Origin: Aptenodytes patagonicus
Lineage: Eukaryota > Chordata > Aves > Sphenisciformes > Spheniscidae
Direction: 5' to 3'
Length of the DNA: 64,000 bases
Assembly: GCF_965638725.1 (NCBI RefSeq)
Contig: NC_134950.1
Location: forward strand, 132,695,636-132,759,635
Positions within the stretch are counted from its first letter, which is position 1. Each line of letters opens with the position of its first letter. Below, one piece after another: positions 36,701 through 49,900 of the stretch. The translations under genes and the position numbers were made by a program. Below the pieces are notes generated by a model, which was given only the letters and a program-made list of their open reading frames with translations, made no database searches and was not told the origin of the DNA.

Positions 36701-39700
36701 CTGGACCTGTGGGACCAAAGGTAAGACTAAAATTCACATGGGATCACCTGTTCAACATCGCGATCTGAACACAACAGTTGTCTCGGCAAGTCTCTAAACC
36801 ACTATCTGCCGGAGGCTGGGAAGTTGCAGCAGTGCAAGGACACTCTGTGCTTGTCCAATTTCTTACACCGCTCTGCAAAGACCTGCCCAGTCTAGGGTTA
36901 GGTTACTGCACCTTCAGCCTAGCCCCTGTAGCACCTCTTATGTTGATTAAAATACATGAAAGGGAAATTGAAAGTCAATCTAATGAAGACTCATTGATAA
37001 CCACTGGTGTCTCACAATCATATGAATCAGTGTTTCAAAATTGATCATCATCTTTGTGACTGTCCTTTATGATGATCTCTTTGCCTGAATGTGTACTTCT
37101 TGGCAGTGTAACTGTGTGCCCATGTGATCACAGGGAAAATACCAGGTTGGTGTCAGGGGAAAGAGATTACAAACCATGTGGATTGCTGATCAGATCTTCG
37201 AAGTCTATTCCCATACAAACAAACATTCATTCCTGTGATTTTTCATAGCCAACAGCAGAAGAAATGACAGGACATGCTTTGCTACTGCAGAGTGGTTGCT
37301 TCATCTGCATTTATTACAAAAAAAGCTGAAGGACAGTCCTTTACTGAGTATTACCTTATGCAAAAGGCATACAGCTCTTCACAGGAGCCACAGTATATGG
37401 AGTTTCTACTGGGACTTTTGAGATAACTTCCTTTTCTTCAATCCAGTATGCATCAGGCAAAAGGACTGCACACAATGTTTAGTTCGAAGCTGCATTTTCC
37501 AGTAAATCTTTGACTCTTCATTTGCTCCATGAAGGTTGGTGCTCCCACCTCAGAGGACGTGATGCAGTAGCTCTTGCTACTGCAAGAATAGTAGTAGATG
37601 ATTTCTGAATTCAAGCCACACCCGGGAAGCAGACCCTCAAGCTCTTCACAGCTATGTTAGATGAGGAACATCATATTATAGTATGTGGGAATGTAGGCAA
37701 GCAACAAGACACTATGTACAAAAAAGGAACCAATGTTCACTTTGAACTGTGAGGTGAGAAATGGTGTTCCCCAAAATGCAGTGTGCTGTGATTTCGCACA
37801 GCGGGAGCAGTGAGGGCAGAAGGAAGGTCCAACTACCCCGGTCCCTCACAGTCCGATTACTGAGAGCACAGCAGTCAGAAAACACATTAACTTGGCCTTT
37901 TCCTTTTATAAGCTCTAGTTTTATTTATGAAGTCTTCCTAATTTTTATTTTATCTCCTCTTTGTCTGTTGTTATGCTTTTTCATCACACTCCTAGAAGCA
38001 TCCCTCACATTCAGTAGTAATACTTTTTCCTATACTTTGACTGCAAGTCCTACTTGCTGTTTGATCCCAATTCTTCTGCTGTTATTGTCTCCTCTGATAC
38101 CTGTCTCCTCTGTTCTTTAGATGGGTTCACACTTTCATTTCTTCTGGTCTTTATAAATTTCAGTTTCCTGCCTGTCAGTGAAGGCTCCAGTCGAATAGAA
38201 GCCAGCAGATCTCTGCGCTCCCTTCTATCAGTTGTGTCTCTCTTTCCTTTCTCTTCTTCTGATCTCTGATCTTCCCAAACTCCTGATACTTATCTTCACT
38301 ATAGTCATTTGCTGCATCCTCTTCCTGCTGTAAATCTCCAGTAAGCTGCTATTTGGTTTTTTTTTTTTCTTAGTCCCATCTCTTTGCCTTCTATTTCTTC
38401 AGCTGGGTCTCCTTATTTGTCTTCTCTTTCTTTGACACAGCTTTGGTCCAATCCTTATTTCTCCTACTTTGTTTCTTCGTTTTTTCTGAACTTCTGCGGG
38501 GGCAGCAGCCAATGTGAAAATTCTCTCCACTACTAGGACAGTGAAAGCCAAAGGAGAATGAGAACCAACTGTATTCTGCTGCTAGGGCTTCTGCATGCCT
38601 GCGGGGACTACTCTGTATTTCAGCCTAGATATAATTAGCTGACAGCAGCCAGAGAAGTTGTTGTAAAGCCTTTTCATGATTTACTGGCTCCAAACCACTG
38701 TAAAGCACATGATGTCTCAGAACTATGATAGAAGTAATTGCTATGCCTCCCCAAGCCATAAAGGCTTGCAGCAAAATACCTTTCTTTTCTGCAACTCAGT
38801 GGAAGCGATGCTGGGTAGAGACAATGCACCTTCATGCACTAAAAGGATGCACTGCTGCTGCTAATTTGCTTGCATGTCCTTTAATAACATCTGGCAAAAC
38901 TGAAGTACAAGTTAGACACCCAAGAAAATGCAAATAGAAGAATAAGATAACTTATGAGGACTCAGGCAGAATACAATTGCAATACAGACCTCTGACTACA
39001 AAGCTACACCAAGGTCAGGCTTGTCTCAACTATTTGACATAAAACCTGAACCGCTAAACTATCAGACATTCAAATATGACCTTGTCAGAGAGCCACAATA
39101 AATAACTTTCTTTATTGACCCCTTTAGGGTGAAAAGGGAGAGTTGGGTGTGATGGGATTGCCAGGTACAAGAGGACCAATGGGCTCCAAGGTTTGTTAAC
39201 CAAATGCTGCGTTTTCAGACATTGGTTTCTAATGCTCTGCTGACAGCTGCTTCCCTCATGAATTTGCTGGAAAGCATTTATCAAGATATATCTTTTCTAA
39301 TACAGTTAAAAAGATATGTTCTCCTTCAAGCAAGGTTATGTTGTCTGGTTGGGCTTGGCTGTGGTTTTGGCTTTACATAAAAATGCTTTGGTGTAAATTA
39401 CCGTAATGCAAAAATTTATTTTAAAAGCAAAACATATATAATTGTATCCCACTAGAAAACTGGAGTTCTTAAGTGTATCTGCAGCATTAACTTGTGTCTG
39501 CAACGTTTTCCACCCACCTCATAAGACTGTGGAGACCATTTTGGTCGTCTACTAAAACTATGCATTTGTATTGAGAGTTGGATAGTAAGCATAATTTGGT
39601 CTGGATGTTCTAATATCCGTACATCACTGTCTATAGCATAGCCTCTGCCTTTACAAATTTAGGCCACAATATTTTAAGGTACTTGAAAAAAATTACGTAA

Positions 39701-42700
39701 TTAGTTTATTCAGATAAAGGACTGGAAAGAAGAACTGAGCACTGTTGTTTATTGCATGCTTCTTAAAGAGAAACTCAGTTTTATAGTCATCGTCACATTA
39801 GAAGATTACTTAAGTATAATTTAAGGATGTTCCACAGGGGAAAAAAAAACAACAGAAGAGGAAGATTATTTTTAAAATTATTTTAGAGAATTAATTGTGG
39901 CATTTAAGGCTTCATTCACTTTCAGTCACATTTTATTTCTCTTGTTTCAATTTTAAAAGCAATATCAAACCTGATGGCTTTACCTGGCTTTTTCACATTG
40001 GCTTTTGGGCTGAGTTGTCTTGCCTTTAGTTCATATTTCGTAGTTCTGTTTCAGTGCAACTTTAGAAGCTATACGTATTGATTTGCATTTACAAGTTGAT
40101 GCAATTAATTATTTGTGCTTTGTTCTTTTTCTTCACTTTAAAGTTTGAAAGTCCTGCTTCTTGGGTAATCTTGAAAGCAAGAAGCATTAAAATATCTATC
40201 TTTCCCTTTAGGGTTTTCCTGGAACTAGAGGAGAAAAGGTCAGTGTGACTACAGAATAATGTATAATTTAACAATTGGAAACAGTTATGTAAAAAAAAGT
40301 AACTGCAGAAATGAGATTGAATTTAGATGGAGTGAAGTCTAAAGGTCCCACTGAGAAATGAAAACAACCATCGAGAATGAGCAGAATCTTGTGCCTTGGG
40401 CTGGGTTGCTAAAGAAGTGAGTTTTACAGCCCGCCTTCTTATGAACAAGTTACTACAGCGCACCTCACTACAGTTTCCCCATCTGTAGAATGAGCATAAT
40501 AATCCTTAATTGTTAGCCTGGTTTATTTAGGTTATATATACTTTGGCACAGAGACAGTTTTTACTGTAAGACCGTACAGTGGGACCTGAACTTGGATGAA
40601 ACCAAGTGGGGAAAAAAATCAAGTTTGCAAGTATTACGTCCAGGAAAGCATGTATTTAAAGTAATTATCTGGGGAGAATGAGTCCCTTTTCCTACAAGCC
40701 TTACTCTTAATTCTGTTATAATATCAATGAAAGTAATAAGGACACATTTTAGCGTATCTACCATATACCTTACTCTGGAGATGTTACTGTATTCTGTGTG
40801 ACTCCAAATAGCACCTCATGTAGGAGAAATATTTTTTGCTTCCTTGTGAAATGGTAGTAATTAAGCTGTTGTCACCCTGTTATCTCTCTCCAGGGATCCA
40901 GAGGTGACAGGGGTGACAAAGGAGTCAAAGGAGACCAGGTAATTTTCTTTTCCAAATGACTGTGAGCTTTAGCTGAACGTGCACATGAGGACTAACGTAC
41001 TTCTGATAGCAAAAACCAGAAGCGGTATGGAGGAAGGGAGCCTGGAAGCATCTTCCTGGGAGGGCAAGAGTGGTGAGGGCAGGCAGTGGTCCCACCTGAC
41101 AGGAGGGCAGTGGGGAGCCTCCATGTCCATGTGCCCCCCAGCCTCAGCGCATAGTGGGGTGATGAGGCAGAGGGGGACTTCCCTGGAGGTAACCTCAGTC
41201 TCTCCTGGCCTGTGCAGTCCAGAACCATGACAGCTTGCCAAAATGCTTTTGGCTGGTGATATGATAATGCCATGAGGAAAAAAAAAAAGGGGGGGAAAAA
41301 ATGTGAGATTCTTGACTTGGGGATTCTTTTAACTAAGAAAGGAAAAGTAAACTGCTTTTCATGTCAATGGAGAAATGCCATTCCCAAATGCAGGCTTTGG
41401 GAGTTGTCCAGGTAGCGAGGTTGCCTGTAGACAAAGCACAACCAGGATGTTTTTGCCAGAGGAGAGGAAGCAGGTAGCAGAGGATCAGATGGAGGAGTAG
41501 TGTTACCATACAAGGGGCTTTACAGTAAAATTTTGCTTATAGTTCTCCACCTGCTGCATCACCTGCAGTGCTGAATCACAGTGCGGGTTTTTTAACCGAT
41601 ATGGGTACACAGCACTTGATTTTCTTCCTTCCAAGGAAAGTGCTGCTTTGTCAAAGATCACTCCACATTTTTTGATGCTTTTTCTCCTTTTACTTTGTAG
41701 GGAGAAATAGGCTTCCCTGGAATGCTGGGACAAAAAGTAAGTGGGCGTGATGTATTAGGAAATTAAGTGCTGGCATAAGGTCAATGAATGGCTTCAGGGA
41801 CATCCTGGAAAGTATAAGGCATTGAAGGTCTTGCTTGACTCAATGACCAACACTTCTTGGACTTGATCAAATTCTTTAGGCTTTTTATCTTAGGAGAAAA
41901 CTCTGAGATGTAGCTGTTTGTTCTTGTTTCTCTTTTTTCCCAGAACATTGTTTTAGTCATAATCTTCCTCCTGTTTAACATGTTCGAACTCTTGATTATA
42001 GATTCATAACTGACCTAATTGTTTGAGTGTTATTCACTTGAAGATAATAAATATTTCCTTCTTGATACTCTGAATCAAAATGGCACTACTATAAATAGCA
42101 GTGGTAATCCTGACCAGTTTTGATATCATCGTTATTCTGTACTTAAAAAACAATCACAATTCAGATGTTGTTTTATGGATAGAAATCCTGAATGAGGATA
42201 ATTTTATGATATAATCACATCTTTTATCTCTGAAATTAGGATAAGGAAATAATGGTTGCTTCTAAGGAGGCCAGAAGATGAGTGAACTCAGCTTCCTTTC
42301 CCTGAGTGATTTTATTACATGTGCATCTTAACCACAAAACACGATATTGCCAAAAGGGTCAGAGAATTTTGCTAGCCTTGACCTCCCCAAGTCTCCGAGC
42401 ATGTTTCTGATCTTTCCATTTAGCTTCCTCTTTAGGAAAGGATTTTTCAGGGAAATTTGGGTAAATTGTGAGAGATATTTTTCACTTTATGCTTGTTTTA
42501 AAATATTCTATTATAATTTGGAAGTTCTGAGAAACAAATGGTGCCAGGACTATCTAGAGGAATCGTGTGAATTAGAGCACCATCCACCTGCTGTCTTGTA
42601 TAAGGCAGGTATAACCAAGGTAACGTGCATGTCTGTACTTACGTCCTGCTTCCTTCCCTCCACACCCACCAAGGGAGAGATGGGCCCAAAGGGACAATCT

Positions 42701-45700
42701 GGAGTACCAGGACACAGAGGACCTATAGGAAGACCCGGAAAACGAGGCAAACAAGTAGGACCGTGGTGTTTCCTGTTCCCGTGGCTCCTGGCATCTGTGT
42801 GGTTGTGGCGTACGACTGTGCGGTCTGTGCTCTCGGTACCATGCACTCTGTCACACCAGGAGTGGACAGAAGCCCTGAAACACCTCAGACACATGCACAG
42901 GCTGCACAGAAGTTAAAGCCTCAGCTTTAGGGCTGGAGCCTTATCTACAGCATTCAGCTCCCCGGCCATGCAGCGTGGGGAAAGTTGTATTTTTCCTGGC
43001 TTGGTAACAAACTTGTTGAATATAACTTGAGCAGTCCTTGAACTCCCCCTTTGAATCCTAAGCAACATAGAGCTATGGTCCCAGCCCCACCTGATGTCTA
43101 GAGAGTTGGCACGAGGTCGAGGTCTCAGACAGCGTGGGACATAACTCTGTGGGGCCCTACACTTTGTAGATCCCTAGCCCTGAGGCTGACTTAGGGAGCT
43201 GGGCTGCTTGATTTACAGGCAGCTTGGTAGGCTGCAATGGCAAATGGGATATATCCAAAACCCAATACATTTCAGCCTGCCCAGATGCCATCCTCTGCCC
43301 CTCACAAAAACAGGTTCCTGGGATAAGCAAAGGAAGGTTTGTAGGAAAACTTTGGATTTCTGGGGCTCTGAATGAGGGAAGGATTTCTGTGGATGCTACA
43401 AAAACCAGCCCCCCTCACCTCAGCTCGAGGCAGAGAGGTAGCGACAGCATCTTGCAGGAGACATCCCATTGCCTGTCCATGAATTTTCTCCCTGGCTCAC
43501 CAGTGCAAAGAGCTACACTACTTCTGCTAGCAAAAACACTGCTTGTGTGCACTGGCAGTAGCTGCCTGTACACTAAGAATGGTATGCTGTAATGGATTAA
43601 ACTGGTATGTGGTCTGTGGTAATGAAAACCACTGGTCTATACATCCAAACCTCAGTCCTGCTTTCTAGCCCATGCACTAACTGTGCATCCAGTGTCCGTT
43701 ACGGCTCTGCTGTTGCCACCAGGCCCGCCTGGAGGATGCTTTCTGTCCACACCATCCAATTTGGTTGAGTCAGGCTTTGCCCAGGCCCAAGCATTGGTCA
43801 ACACAGATCAGCTTGCAGAGCCACAAGGCCTTGGAGATGTCCAACACACAGTGCGAAGAACCAAAGAACTAAAATACCCTCTCTGTTTCTCCCGTTTCCT
43901 CTGCTAACACTAAACCAAGATTGATTTCTTAGACTGGATATTTATATGGCGGTTCTCACCATGGTACTGCATGCCAGGGACATATTCTTCTGCTCTGAGA
44001 AAGGTCAGGAAGACACATAGCGACCTTAAGGAATGATAATCTTGTATGGAAGTCGTTCAGGAGTGGGGTGGTTGACAAATGGTCCTTATTTACGGCTCAA
44101 AATAATTATGCTGGTGGAACTATTTTTCGTGGACTTTCAGATGAATTGTAAAGACCAGGAATTGTGTGTAAATTTGATACTGACCCCTCCACTATAGCAT
44201 TTTCCAAGGAGGAGGTAGTAATATTGGTATAGTTACCTGTTCAAGTCACCAAATGGGCCTCTTCGAGTGCACCTTTCTTTGTGTATTTATTTTAAGCAAT
44301 GATATTGGGCATACAAAGGAGACCAGTTCCTGGTGCTCTGAATTGCCACCTGCAGAGCCTGTTTCTTTCCGCTGACTGACAGGGAAAGGAGCCTGTTCTC
44401 GCTAGACAGACTTTGGTGTAAATGTGCATCTGCTCAGATACAGGAGCTTGTAGGTGCCATGGTTAATGGGCTTAGCTGAAAGCATTTTATTTGCAGTCTG
44501 GTTATGCCCAGCATTGCAGAGGCACATGCCTGCTTCACTGTTGCTCTGATGCCGTCAGCTAATATCTGAAGTGAAAGAATAGCCAGTGTGGGGAAAAATT
44601 AAAGTTGGGTGTTGGGGAGGGAATAATAGGTCACCAAGTAAGGACAGTGTGTGCTATGTAAGTCTACTAGACGACCCAGAAGAAATATTTTTTTGTCCTA
44701 GATTTGTCAGTTTTTAAAAGCTGATGCATGGTTTTTGCTGGGTTTTGGTTGGTTTTTTTTTTTTTTGTAAACTGTGCTCGTCTGTCCTGCATGTGCACAG
44801 AATATGTTTCCGTAGCATAAGGCAAAGAGAAGATGTAGCGCCTGCAGATCAACTTGAACACACTGCACTCCTTACTTGACCTTAAGTGTTTTGCCACATC
44901 ACACAGTGTCTTAATCGAAGAGTGCTGACGTAAGGCGTGTCATAATTTAAGGCAACAATCAGTGTGACTAAAAGAAATATAGTCTGGCCCTAAATTAGGA
45001 TTTCCAGGCCCAAGGCTCAGTACACAAACCCCTTTCTGGTGCTCTGAAAGCAATTTCAGCATTGATCTTCTGCAGGAAAACTGGGCTTCCCTCTGTAATT
45101 GGTGAACTAGCTATTTCCTTCCTTCTTTTCTAATCCTTTGAAAAAACTTGAGAGTGTCATTTTAAGGCTCTGTGCCTCTGGCTGCTGCCTTTAAGTGCTG
45201 TAGTTCTCGCCTGGCTGTTTGTTCAGCCGAGAGGATCGTTTCCATCACCATGGGGCCGTTTCCTGCCTCTTGATCCAGCTGACATCCCTAGATAAAAGCA
45301 GCTAAATTAGGAAGGTGTCACTTCCACTTCCATTTTGAGATACGTCTTGATTAGCTCACTGACTACTTCAGTTCTCCTCTGCCTCTGGGGCAGGCTCTTC
45401 CTAAAAGGTGGCCGGGAGGTGGGAGTCACAAGTCACAGCCTCACAGCCCTCTAACTGAGATGTGACACCCAAAGCTTTGTAACTTGGGAACTGACCCTAA
45501 GGAGCAAGTTTAAGGTTTCAGCCTCGATAAGGAGGAATGACTTAGAGCTTTGGATAACGTTACTTTGAAAGAAGGGAGGGGAATATAAATATTGTCCATG
45601 GGAAAAGCTTTTCTGAATGCCATGAGTGTGTGTGAAAAGAAACAAGGCAAATATATTTAATAGAAATCTCTACCAGTATTATTTTATCTGTGCTAAACAG

Positions 45701-46922
45701 GAAAGCATTAAGCAATCATTCCTCCAAAGCAGGAGACACAGCAGACAGCTCGTTTTCAGGCAGTACATGTCCGACTGGCCCTGGCTTGCCTCTGCCAGAT
45801 CGCTGTTGTGTGGGGGAAAGAGATTTCCCACAGACTTCTTGGGGACTAAAAAATCCTGATCTGCCAGTTCTGTGTTGTGTAATGTAAGAAGTAATTAGGG
45901 ATCAGCATCCCTGACATTCGTATAAATCCTGGAATATTTTGATGGCACAGAGCTTACCTAATAGGATTAAACAAAGCAAATATTCAATTAGTTCTTTATG
46001 GGCCATGGCAAAATCAACCTTCCTCTGTTTAAATGGTTGCAAGTGACATTCAGACGTATCCCTGGGATACAACATATTATATAACAACAAATTATTTTAG
46101 CATATATTACTATATATGTTTCATTACTCTGAAATTAGACATGAAACCACTCATCATGTGCCCATGAATGCACATTAACCATCTTCAAGGAACTCGTCTC
46201 CTTTGTCATTAAAGGAAAACTTACATAGCACACATCATTTTTGTTATGCTAAATAATGTATGCTGTTACATAAAAATCAAATCAGATATTTAAACTTTAA
46301 GCTATGTGATACACTTCTGAAATATAAAGCTGAGAATTCCAAGCCTTGGAGAGTATATGAGCGGGAAGATAAATATAGTTATTTTTGATAAGTGTCACCA
46401 TATTAAATTCAGGAGCAAAAATAGGAAGGTTCTGAACAGTTCTAGGGTGAAACTTCCAAATGCCTAAGGGCATGGCTGCACAAACAAGCTCCCATGAGGC
46501 AAATTGGGGCTGATTTTACAGAGTGTTAGCTATTGTATGGTGAGCTGTGTGTAAGCTCGTCTCCCATAGGTAATTTTACAGCATTTTGGAGGGACACCAT
46601 TTGTCAGCATGGTGTTGCCACACACTAGCTTGCGCTTTGTAAAGCCAAGTCCTTGCTTGCTTGAGGTGATTTGTTAACATAGCTATACCCATGGTGAAAG
46701 TCAAAGAGATACAGGAGTCTGGGTACCTAAAGTACTTCTGAAAACAGTGTGGGCCTCAAAGTCATTAGCGTGCTGTTGTGGTTTAACCCCACGTTGGCAG
46801 CTAAGCACCACAGAGCTGCTTGCTCTCCCTCCCCTCCCCCCCCACAGTGGGATGGGGGAGAAAATTGGAAAAGCAAAAGTAAGAAAACTTGTGGGTTGAG
46901 ATAAGAACAGTTTAATACTTGA

Positions 46923-46985
<63 letters not shown>

Positions 46986-49900
46986 GTAATGGAAAATAAA
47001 ACAATAAGAAAGAGAGAGAGAAAAACAAGCAAACAAACAAAAAACAGGGAAAGAAAAAAAAATTGATGCAATTGCTCACCACCCACCGACCGACGCCCAG
47101 CCAGTCCCCGAGCAGCGGTCACTGCCCCATGGCCAAATACCCCCGGCTTATATACTGAGCATGATGTCATATGGTATGGAATATCCCTTTGGCCAGTTTG
47201 GGTCAGCTGTCCTGGCTATAGTCCCTCCCAGCTTCTTGTGCACCTCCTCGCTGGCAGAGTATGGGAAGCTGAGAAGTCCTTGACTTAGTATAAACACTGC
47301 TTAGTAACAACTAAAACATCAGCGTGTTATCACATCATTCTCATGCTAAATCCAAAACAGAGCACTATGCCAGCTACTAGAAAATTAACTCTATCCCAGC
47401 CGAAAGCAGGACACGTGCTTCTGAAAAACTGTACCATAAAACTGGGAAATGTCACTGTGGAAGCCCTTGCCAATGCCTTATTGAATTTTCTCTTTTTTTC
47501 CCCTGTTGTGTATTAGTGCAGTAACTAGGGATTTCCAGGGTCACCTATTTCAGCTCCACCAGCCCTTTCTTTCTGAGCCGCACTAACTCCTAGACAGCTA
47601 CCGGGGGGTAAAAAGGCATCCTTAAAGAAAGGCCACCAAATGATTTGAGTTATAGCAGGGTGATTCCTGACTCCACACAGAGCAGATCTGCTGGGACCAT
47701 TCACTTTTAGGAGCAGAATTCATGCCTGGGCATGCTTTTCTGTCTCCATGTAGAAGAGGACAGCACCTCTTCCCTGGGGTGGTGGCTATGAAGTTCATGC
47801 TGCATGCTCCTATTGGCAAATGTCTTGTCTTTCCTGAAAGGGAAGCCAGTGCTGGCTGGAAGAGGTTGTGTGTTATTAATACTTTAGCAAATAAATGGAT
47901 GTCTCCTCTCTCCTAGGGACTAAAGGGAGACATTGGACCTGCGGGTATCATGGGTCCACCTGGAAGGCCTGGTCCTTCTGGCCAGCCAGGCCCCCCTGGA
48001 CCTTCAGCATCAGGTAAGCAGGAGATCGGGTGATTTCCTAAACAGTGTCCCTGCTCCCCAGCCCTTCCTGAGTCATCACATATTCCTACATAGGCCCCTT
48101 TACAAAAAGTGCTGCGGGGCTTCATTTGCTTCTCCACTGACAGCAAGGAGAGGATTTCTCCTGAAGGCAGGTCATGCCATCCTTGTCCATTATAAGGACT
48201 CTATACCTTCCTTTAAAGCCTACATTATGGCTTCTGATGTTTCAAATAGAACCAAAAACATGGCCTATGTGGTACCTGTGGGACTTTGGTAGATGGGGAT
48301 GATGAAAAGCCATCTGGCAGCCTTGGAGGGACTAGTTAATCTCCATCATCAAAGGTCTGCTGCTTCCCCAGATATCCTGGCTTACAGTGAAAGACTGCAA
48401 TTTCTAATCAGGCCAGGACATACTCACCCTATGCAGCTCTGTAAAAGAAAAACAGATGAGACTCAAGTCACAATGGCAGTAAGGAAAGAAGGGAAGAGAA
48501 GGAAAGGGGTAGGAGTCAGAGGGGAAAAAAAGGGTGGTGGAAAAAACTCTCTCTTTTTGGTTAAGTGCTGGAGATCTATGCTCGCTGCAGTTGTGCGTGT
48601 TGTAGAAATCATGAGAAAAATCTTCTAACAGATAATTGTACAGTTTCAAAGCTATGCATGCACATGAATGCTAGGCAGCTTGTGAGACCAAGCATAGACA
48701 TGAAGGACAATACATGACCCACAATGTTCAGTGGCAGTGAACGCTCAGGTAGGGTTTTCTCAACCTGGATATTACTAAAGTACCTGAAAAGAAAAGCAAA
48801 ACCAGTTGGAAACTGCTGTTGCCTCAAATGGACAACAGTTGCTTACACTGCAGCCAATCTGTTCAATGTCCTCTTCCATTTTGCTTTCCCTTTTTCTTCC
48901 CTTGCTTACATCAGTGGGCAGGAGGTCTCTTCCTTCTGGTGGTCTAGAAATGGTACATCTGTGAAGCTGGGGACTGCTTCAAAATCTTCACAAATCTCAT
49001 GTCTCCCATTATGAAACATCTTTGTCCTGAGTAAAATAGCTGGAAGTTTTCAGAGGGCGGAATTTTCACCATGCTGATGGGAAGGCAGCCAGGATCTTGA
49101 GATTACTTTCTAAAGGCTTTATTCTATCCACAGAAAGTTTATGTGTAAGGCTTGTTAATCTTTTTTCTCTAGAATATAAATTCTGATCCTAAATGACCTT
49201 TCTGTAATGATGTCACTGCTTCCAGTGTGAACATGTTGGCTCATAGTCTAATTCTGCAGAGTAGCGCATCCTTGCCAAAGTTTGAAAGTCAAAAAGCAGT
49301 ATTTTTTTTAATTTTTATTTGTAGCACTCCTGTATTTCTGGTTGGGTTTTCTTGTACAGAAACCTTTGAAACAGCTTTGCTCAAGTGGTTGCACAAATGC
49401 ACAAGTCCAATGTGTTGTGGATGCCTACAGAGTCTGACTCTACTAAACTCAGTGCATAGGTGCTGTAGAGTGATTTGTGTGTTCATCATGACCTGAATTT
49501 CTGTAGCTTCAAACAGGCTGACATTTATCCAGAAATCCTAAGTAAATGGCCTCTCTTTTTCTCTGCAAAGTTGGTAGAAAAATTTAAAAAGTGATCTGAA
49601 AAAAAATGACTGTGGTCCAAACCCTGGTCTTTCTCCTGAAGTGCTGGAATTGATGGTTCTGGTAATCATTTCCTTCAGTTCTCAATGGATTTGGTGGGAG
49701 ATGTGCATCTCTGAAAATTGATGTAAATGCATATATCCACCTGACCTGTACTTTTTCCACTAAGGCTGCATTTGTGTTTTGTATGTTAACTTCATAACAA
49801 GGCAACCTGGTATTTTGCTTCCTAGGGCAATTTGCAATAGGACCAAAAGGGGAAAGAGGACTTCCAGGGCCTCCTGGGAGATGTTTCTGCAGATCCCCAC

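Larger units (their letters stand above)
42755..47916 (+). other. COLQ: COLQ intron 11
   Basis: A 5.2-kb intron ending TCCTAG. Its main feature is a 640-bp solo LTR in antisense orientation (46774-47413) with an internal AAT microsatellite. The remainder is ordinary unique-looking intronic DNA. Confidence 0.85.

Noticed and set aside
42347..42916. 189-codon frame spanning COLQ exon 11
   Set aside because: Only 42674-42754 is exon; the rest is read-through into introns past good GT and AG sites.
46701..47170. Minus-strand open frames with long poly-Ile or poly-Leu runs
   Set aside because: They are translations of the (AAT)20 microsatellite inside the solo LTR.
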